DNA of 30,445 nt, taken from the NCBI GenBank assembly GCA_900554415.1, contig USGU01000021.1, positions 1-30,445 on the forward strand, written 5' to 3'. Shown here piece after piece: positions 25,827-30,445 of this stretch. A program made the position numbers and the translations under genes. How positions within the stretch are numbered: the stretch's first letter is position 1; every line of letters starts with the position of its first letter. The stretch is from an uncultured Lachnospiraceae bacterium (GTDB lineage Bacteria; Bacillota; Clostridia; Lachnospirales; Lachnospiraceae). Below the pieces are notes generated by a model. It saw only the letters and a program-made list of their open reading frames with translations. It had not been told where the DNA came from and did not search any database.

Positions 25827-26819
25827 ATGAGCGAAAATATACTTTCTGTACAGAATCTGCACACCTCCTTCACAACCAGTAAGGGAGATGTACACGCAGT
25901 AAATGGTGTATCCTTCAATCTGGAGGCTGGAAAGATTCTCGGAATTGTAGGAGAATCCGGTTCTGGTAAATCGGTAACTGCATACTCTATTATGGGAATT
26001 CTTGAAAGTAATGGAAAAATTACAGAGGGAAGTGTCCTTTATAAGGGAAAAGATATTACCAAATTTACAGAAAAAGAAATGCGTGATTTCCGTGGAAAAT
26101 GTTGTTCCATTATTTTCCAGGACCCAATGACAAGTTTAAATCCGGTATTTACAGTTGGTTCTCAGCTCAAAGAAGCAATTGAACTTCACACAGACCGCAA
26201 AGGAAAAGAAGCAGAAGCGCGTGCTATTGAGATGCTGACTCTGGTTGGTGTAAATGAGCCGGAAAAGCGTATCAAACAGTATCCGTTTGAACTTTCAGGT
26301 GGTATGAGACAGCGTGTAATGATTGCTATGGCTTTATCATGCGAACCAGATATTCTGATTGCGGACGAACCGACAACTGCGCTGGATGTAACTATTCAGG
26401 CACAGATTCTGGAACTGATGCAGGATTTGCAGAAGAAGCTTGGTATGGCAATCATTATGGTTACCCATGATTTGGGCGTTATCGCAGATATGTGTGATGA
26501 AATTATTGTAATGTATGGCGGTCGTGTCTGTGAACGTGGCACGGCAGAAGATATTTTCTATCGTCCAAGCCATGAATATACAAAGGGACTGCTTCAGTCT
26601 ATTCCGAATGTAGACCGTATGGGAGAAAAACTTATTCCGATTCCAGGTACGCCGATTAATCTGTTAAATATGCCGAAAGGCTGTGCGTTCTGTCCTCGTT
26701 GTGAAAATGCAATGAAGATTTGTCTGACAGAGCAGCCACCAGAAATGCAGATGCCGGATGGACACTTTGCATCATGCTGGCTGAATGTCAAAGCAGCAAT
26801 GGAAAAAGGGGAGGTGTAG
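25827..26819 (+). CDS. oppD: Oligopeptide ABC transporter ATP-binding protein OppD
   Basis: A 330-residue ATPase. Walker A is GESGSGKS (42-49), the signature is LSGGMRQR, Walker B is ILIADEPTTALD and the switch region is VTHDLGV. The C-terminal oligopeptide-transporter domain carries a cysteine cluster (CAFCPRC, a later C, and SCW near the end), known in several Opp/Dpp ATPases to hold a 4Fe-4S cluster. Strong AAGGAGG upstream. It pairs with OppF to drive import. Confidence 0.95.
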   Translation: MSENILSVQNLHTSFTTSKGDVHAVNGVSFNLEAGKILGIVGESGSGKSVTAYSIMGILESNGKITEGSVLYKGKDITKFTEKEMRDFRGKCCSIIFQDPMTSLNPVFTVGSQLKEAIELHTDRKGKEAEARAIEMLTLVGVNEPEKRIKQYPFELSGGMRQRVMIAMALSCEPDILIADEPTTALDVTIQAQILELMQDLQKKLGMAIIMVTHDLGVIADMCDEIIVMYGGRVCERGTAEDIFYRPSHEYTKGLLQSIPNVDRMGEKLIPIPGTPINLLNMPKGCAFCPRCENAMKICLTEQPPEMQMPDGHFASCWLNVKAAMEKGEV

Positions 26820-26822
26820 AAC

Positions 26823-27800
26823 ATGGGAAATGAAACATCTAACAATGAATATTTAGTAGAAGTCAAAGATTTAAAGCAGTATTTCCCGGTGAAAACAGGT
26901 TTTATGAAGACCCTTCCGTTAAAGGCTGTAGATGGTGTAAGCTTTGCAATTAAACCAGGAGAAACACTGGGACTTGTTGGAGAGTCAGGATGTGGAAAGA
27001 CAACCGTAGGACGTTCGATGTTACGTCTGTATACGCCGACAGGCGGAGAAGTTTTATTTGACGGAAAACCAGTGAATGAAAAGAGTATTCATGAAATGCG
27101 TAAAGAAATGCAGATGGTATTCCAGGATCCATATTCTTCGCTGAATCCGCGTATGACAGTAGAAGATATTATCGGAGAGCCGCTGGATGTGCATAAGCTT
27201 TATAAGACAAAGGAAGAACGCAGGGAACGTGTACTTGAACTGATGAAGCTTGTCGGACTGAACGCAGAACATGCGACACGTTATGCGCATGAATTTTCAG
27301 GTGGACAGAGACAGCGTATCGGAATTGCCAGAGCTCTGGCAACCAATCCGCGTTTCATTGTCTGCGATGAGGCGGTAAGTGCTCTTGACGTTTCTATTCA
27401 GGCGCAGGTTATCAATATGTTTGAAGAATTGCAGGAAAAATTGGGTGTCGCATATTTATTTATCGCCCATGACCTTCTTGTGGTACGTCATATATCAGAC
27501 CGTATTGCGGTTATGTATCTTGGAAGAATTGTGGAGATTGGAGATGCAGATGAAGTCAGTGAGCATCCAATCCATCCATACACTGAGTCCCTGTTGAGTG
27601 CTGTGCCTTACCCGGACCCGAAGATGGCAAAAGAAAGAAAGCGTATTGTGCTGGAAGGGGATGTTCCTAGTCCACTTCATATGCCTAGTGGCTGTGCGTT
27701 TCGTACACGTTGTAAATATGCCACCGAAAAATGCGCACAGGAATGCCCTCCACTTGTAGACCGTGGAGATGGTCATCAGGTTGCATGCTGGAATAAATAA
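26823..27800 (+). CDS. oppF: Oligopeptide ABC transporter ATP-binding protein OppF
   Basis: A 325-residue second ATPase. Walker A is GESGCGKT (53-60), the signature FSGGQRQR, Walker B FIVCDEAVSALD with alanine in place of the usual proline of DEP, which is common in OppF, and the switch IAHDLLV. The C-terminal cysteines (CAFRTRC, KCAQEC, ACW) mirror OppD. It begins 3 bp after the oppD stop, with GGGGAGG as ribosome binding site. No terminator follows before oppA, so read-through into oppA is possible. Confidence 0.95.
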   Translation: MGNETSNNEYLVEVKDLKQYFPVKTGFMKTLPLKAVDGVSFAIKPGETLGLVGESGCGKTTVGRSMLRLYTPTGGEVLFDGKPVNEKSIHEMRKEMQMVFQDPYSSLNPRMTVEDIIGEPLDVHKLYKTKEERRERVLELMKLVGLNAEHATRYAHEFSGGQRQRIGIARALATNPRFIVCDEAVSALDVSIQAQVINMFEELQEKLGVAYLFIAHDLLVVRHISDRIAVMYLGRIVEIGDADEVSEHPIHPYTESLLSAVPYPDPKMAKERKRIVLEGDVPSPLHMPSGCAFRTRCKYATEKCAQECPPLVDRGDGHQVACWNK

Positions 27801-27820
27801 TCAGACAATTGCAGCTGATG

Positions 27821-27861
27821 CGAAGAAAATTCTTGACATTTTCTTCGGAAAGAGGTATCCT
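27821..27861 (+). promoter_or_regulatory. oppA promoter embedded in a perfect inverted repeat
   Basis: CGAAGAAAAT (27821-27830) and ATTTTCTTCG (27838-27847) are perfect 10-bp inverted arms around TCTTGAC. The consensus -35 TTGACA (27833-27838) lies in the loop, with TATCCT (27856-27861) 17 bp later. There is no T-run, so it is not a terminator; it may be an operator or RNA hairpin. A second candidate is the extended -10 TGGTACAAT (27904-27912) nearer the gene. Confidence 0.5.
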
Positions 27862-27941
27862 AACTCAAAATGAAATATTGTGTCAAATGTGTGAAAATGG
27901 ATTTGGTACAATGTTCATAATATATAAAGGAGGAGTTTCTT

Positions 27942-29654
27942 ATGAAAAAGAAAGTAGTAGCACTTATGCTTTCACTCGCTATGGTTTCTAGTTTAGTAGC
28001 CTGCGGTGGTGGAAGCAGCAACACAAACACAGACGACAAAGAAACAACAGAAGGTTCTGCACCAGAGTGGAAGGATTATGATGAAAGAATTGCGCAGATT
28101 AGAAAAGAAACTGATTTAGCAAAACGTGAAGCACTGATGCATGAAGCAGAAGACGAACTCATGGACACATGGGCAGTAGTACCACTTTATTACTACAATG
28201 ACGTATATCTGCAGAAAACAGACGTAGAGAACATCTACGCTAACTTATTCGGATTTAAGTATTTCGGATTTGCTAAGACACCAACAAATGAATTAGCACT
28301 TCAGATTGCTTCTGAACCGGACAAACTTGACCCGGCACTGAACTCAACAGTAGATGGTGCCTGCCTTGCAATTCTTGCATTCTCAGGACTTTATGCTTAT
28401 GATGAAAATGGAGAGTTAGTACCAGAATTAGCAGAAAGTTATGAAATGAGTGATGATGCTCTGACATACACATTCAAGATGCGTGACGGATTAAAATGGT
28501 CTGACGGTGAAACACTTGATGCAAACGATGTAGTATACAGCTGGAACAGACTTGCTAATCCAGATACAGCTGCTGACTATTCATACCTTGCATCAGCAAT
28601 TGCAACAAACAGTGACGGAACACTTCAGATTGAAGCTTCTGAAGATGGAAAGAAATTTACAGTTCATTTGGTAGCTCCATGTGCATACTTCCTTGATTTA
28701 TGTGCATTCCCAGCATTCTATCCAGTACCACAGCAGGCTGTAGAATCAGCAGATGGCGCTGATACAAACCCAGGAGCATGGGCTCTTGAAGCTGGTTTCG
28801 TAACATCAGGACCTATGAAATTAACAGCATGGAATCATAACGAATCTATGACATATGAACCAAATGAGAATTACTGGGCAGCAGATAAAGTTTCTCTGAC
28901 AAAGATTAACTTTATGTTAAGTTCAGATGATACAGCTATTTACAATGCATTCAAAGATGGTTCATTACAGTTCGCAGATACAATTGCAACAGATGTTATG
29001 GCAACTGTAAAAGATACTCCAGAGTTCCACAAGATTGATACTCTTGGAACATACTACTGTGGATTTAATGTAAACAGCGACCTCTTTGCTGGCAAAACTG
29101 TAGAACAGGCTGCTGGAATGAGAAAAGCATTCTCACTTCTGATTGACCGTGAATACATTGTTGAAACAATTGCTCAGGCAGGACAGGAACCAGCTAACAC
29201 ATTTATCCCAACTGGTATGGCAGATGGAAATGGCGGAGAATTCAGAAAGAATGATGACGCTTACACATATCCAGATAAGGAAAATGTAGGTTACTACGAT
29301 ACGAAACTTACAGATGATACTGTTGATGAAGCAAGAGAACTGTTAAAAGAAGCAGGATATGAATTCGATGATAACGGAATGTTATCAGAAAGCACACCAA
29401 TCGATATCACATACCTTACAAATGATTCAGAAGGTAACGTTAAGATTGGTGAAGCAATCCAGCAGGATTTAGCAGCAATCGGAATCAACTTGACAGTTGA
29501 AACTCGTGAATGGTCTGTATTCCTTAACGAACGTAAAGAAGGTAAATTTGACTTCTGTCGTGAAGGATGGTTAGCAGATTACAATGACCCAATCAACATG
29601 CTTGAAATGTGGGAAACAAATTCAGGAAACAACGATATGCAGTTCGGTAAATAA
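27942..29654 (+). CDS. oppA: Oligopeptide-binding lipoprotein OppA, circularly permuted
   Basis: A 570-residue family 5 extracellular solute-binding lipoprotein that captures peptides for OppBCDF. The lipobox is LVAC (C21), followed by a Gly/Ser/Asn/Thr linker. The order of the mature protein is unusual. Residues about 41-112 (PEWKDYDERI to FGFAK, with AVVPLYYYNDVYL) correspond to the C-terminal end of ordinary OppA, such as the E. coli segment beginning SPAFDKLI and containing AIVPVYYY. The normal N-terminal part follows (ELALQIASEPDKLDPALNS, GLKWSDGETLDANDVVYSW), and the protein ends at NNDMQFGK, just where that segment should begin. All parts are present once, so overall length is normal. 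The codons after the stop (FGFV then TAG) look like a scar of the old end. The start has AAAGGAGGAG. Whether it folds and binds is unknown, but both termini belong to the same lobe in known structures. Confidence 0.9.
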   Translation: MKKKVVALMLSLAMVSSLVACGGGSSNTNTDDKETTEGSAPEWKDYDERIAQIRKETDLAKREALMHEAEDELMDTWAVVPLYYYNDVYLQKTDVENIYANLFGFKYFGFAKTPTNELALQIASEPDKLDPALNSTVDGACLAILAFSGLYAYDENGELVPELAESYEMSDDALTYTFKMRDGLKWSDGETLDANDVVYSWNRLANPDTAADYSYLASAIATNSDGTLQIEASEDGKKFTVHLVAPCAYFLDLCAFPAFYPVPQQAVESADGADTNPGAWALEAGFVTSGPMKLTAWNHNESMTYEPNENYWAADKVSLTKINFMLSSDDTAIYNAFKDGSLQFADTIATDVMATVKDTPEFHKIDTLGTYYCGFNVNSDLFAGKTVEQAAGMRKAFSLLIDREYIVETIAQAGQEPANTFIPTGMADGNGGEFRKNDDAYTYPDKENVGYYDTKLTDDTVDEARELLKEAGYEFDDNGMLSESTPIDITYLTNDSEGNVKIGEAIQQDLAAIGINLTVETREWSVFLNERKEGKFDFCREGWLADYNDPINMLEMWETNSGNNDMQFGK

Positions 29655-29680
29655 TTCGGATTTGTATAGAGAATAAAAAA

Positions 29681-29716
29681 AACGCAAAAGGCAGAAATGT
29701 CTTTTGCGTTTTTTTT
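29681..29716 (+). terminator. Terminator of oppA (possibly bidirectional)
   Basis: AACGCAAAAG (29681-29690) pairs perfectly with CTTTTGCGTT (29701-29710), then a run of T; a run of A precedes the stem. Confidence 0.92.
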
Positions 29717-29858
29717 GTCAGGGAAATTTTTTCTAATAAACAACATCAATAAGTGCACTTGATTATAGATAAATATAATTCGCTTTTTAAGGTTGGAAAG
29801 GGTATATAGATATAGAGAACTAACTGAAATACCAGTGATAGAGAAAAGGAGAAAGAAA

Positions 29859-30030
29859 ATGGACAAGAAACGATTTATGGTAGTAAGTGGATGTGATTAC
29901 GTCTAACTGTGTTATCAATCTGTCTCCTTTTAAAGAGCAGATTTTCAGAGAAGTACATCGCGTGCTGAAAGAAGGAGGTGAATTGTATTTTTCCGATGTA
30001 TTTGCGGACCGGATAAATCCGAAGAAATGA
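29859..30030 (+). pseudogene. arsM: Remnant of arsenite methyltransferase arsM
   Basis: A relic of ArsM, the SAM-dependent enzyme that methylates arsenite. An ATG at 29859 with AAAAGGAG upstream encodes only 15 residues before a stop at 29904-29906. In a different frame, 29887-30030 encodes VDVITSNCVINLSPFKEQIF and then HRVLKEGGELYFSDVFADR, the conserved ArsM segment that includes an arsenic-binding cysteine in NCVIN. The SAM-binding N-terminal half and the C-terminal domain are missing, so at least two deletions and a frame change have occurred. The fragment's TGA overlaps the ATG of the next relic. Not expected to be functional. Confidence 0.78.
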
Positions 30031-30297
30031 GTCGTGAGACCATGGACTTATGTCTGCGTGCATTTCAGACTGGCGGCTTTGAGACTATGGATATCACAGG
30101 TGGTTCACCGGAAATGAATCCGAATCTGGAATATCTGATTACAGAGGCTTCTAAGCTTGGAAATGTGATTGTGCGTACCAATCTGGTGATTCTGAGAAAT
30201 GAAAACATCTGTTCCAAGACAGATACATACCTGTGCACTGTGCTATAGCTGTACCGCCGGATATGGAAGCAGTTGTGGAGGGAATCTGTCACATTAA
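30027..30297 (+). pseudogene. arsS: Remnant of arsenosugar-type radical SAM enzyme arsS
   Basis: Two pieces of the ArsS-family radical SAM protein (which works after ArsM on methylated arsenic). Bases 30027-30200 encode MSRETMDLCLRAFQTGGFE and then MDITGGSPEMNPNLEYLI to TNLVIL, the central part just after the radical SAM cysteine motif. In a shifted frame, about 30206-30297 encodes CALCYSCTAGYGSSCGGNLS, the characteristic cysteine-rich C-terminus of ArsS. The CxxxCxxC cluster motif and the large middle region are gone. The N-terminal piece runs out of frame into a stop at 30246-30248. The pairing with an arsM relic directly upstream supports the identification. Recognition is from family memory, not a search. 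Confidence 0.75.
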
Positions 30298-30327
30298 GAA
30301 AGTTATTGAACGATAAAAGCTGGTATG

Positions 30328-30445
30328 CTACGCATTGCAAGCTCAAGGCCTAACGGCTTTTCGCTTAGGCTGAACGCGTAGAATAGTGAATAGAGCTACG
30401 CATTGCAAGCTCAAAGCCTAACGGCTTTTCGCTTAGGCTGAACGC
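30328..30445. repeat. Two copies of a structured ~54-bp repeat (second cut by window end)
   Basis: Copy 1 spans 30328-30381 and copy 2 starts at 30396 and runs off the window, 68 bp apart. They differ at one position over 50 bp. Each unit is bounded by CTACGC and GCGTAG (the second copy's last bases are outside) and contains AGCCTAA/TTAGGCT-type arms around CGGCTTTTCGC, so the transcript would fold into a double-stem hairpin. It resembles a dispersed REP- or MITE-like element; no coding potential. Confidence 0.75.

Noticed and set aside
30223..30312. Alternative frame reading through the arsS tail to a TAA near 30316
   Set aside because: The product is not recognisable, while the overlapping frame gives the characteristic cysteine-rich ArsS ending.

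Overview
This window is chromosomal DNA of a low-to-mid GC anaerobic Firmicute, most likely a member of the Lachnospiraceae (Clostridia). The evidence is strong AGGAGG-type ribosome binding sites, a single-chain pyruvate:ferredoxin oxidoreductase, the era-yqzL-recO-glyS order, a clustered folate operon, and lipoproteins with short signals ending in ACGGG. Genus and species cannot be fixed from the sequence alone. All recognised genes are on the + strand.

Layout. 1-2160: right end of an integrative element, with a partial DnaC/IstB-like ATPase, a Tn916 Xis-like excisionase and a complete tyrosine integrase, then a tandem 11-bp repeat and a 24-nt near-palindrome that probably marks the junction with the chromosome. 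2177-4250: ychF and an Lgt-like membrane protein that has lost several conserved Lgt residues. 4356-7892: nifJ. 8026-10997: a lysine riboswitch controlling a three-gene polar amino acid ABC transporter, which is therefore probably a lysine importer. 11236-17656: an M16C metallopeptidase, era, a yqzL-like gene, recO and glyS. 17777-21895: a folate operon (folC, folE, an HD-domain hydrolase, folP and a folB-folK fusion). 22001-23389: an M18 aminopeptidase. 23671-29654: an oligopeptide ABC transporter (oppBCDF and oppA). 29859-30297: decayed remains of arsM and arsS. 30328-30445: two copies of a structured repeat.

How the genes work together. The Opp transporter and the M18 aminopeptidase could together import and digest peptides. 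The lysine riboswitch transporter supplies free lysine, and nifJ channels pyruvate to acetyl-CoA and reduced ferredoxin. The folate operon covers GTP to (polyglutamyl) dihydrofolate except for dephosphorylation of dihydroneopterin triphosphate; the HD protein inside the operon is a candidate for that step.

Most unusual signal. The oppA product appears to be a natural circular permutation. The roughly 72-residue segment that ends ordinary OppA proteins sits instead directly after the lipoprotein signal, the rest of the protein follows, and the gene stops where that segment should start. A short in-frame relic just after the stop looks like a scar of the ancestral 3' end. The adjacent arsM/arsS relic shows several internal deletions, so 28-30.4 kb looks like a rearrangement hot spot.
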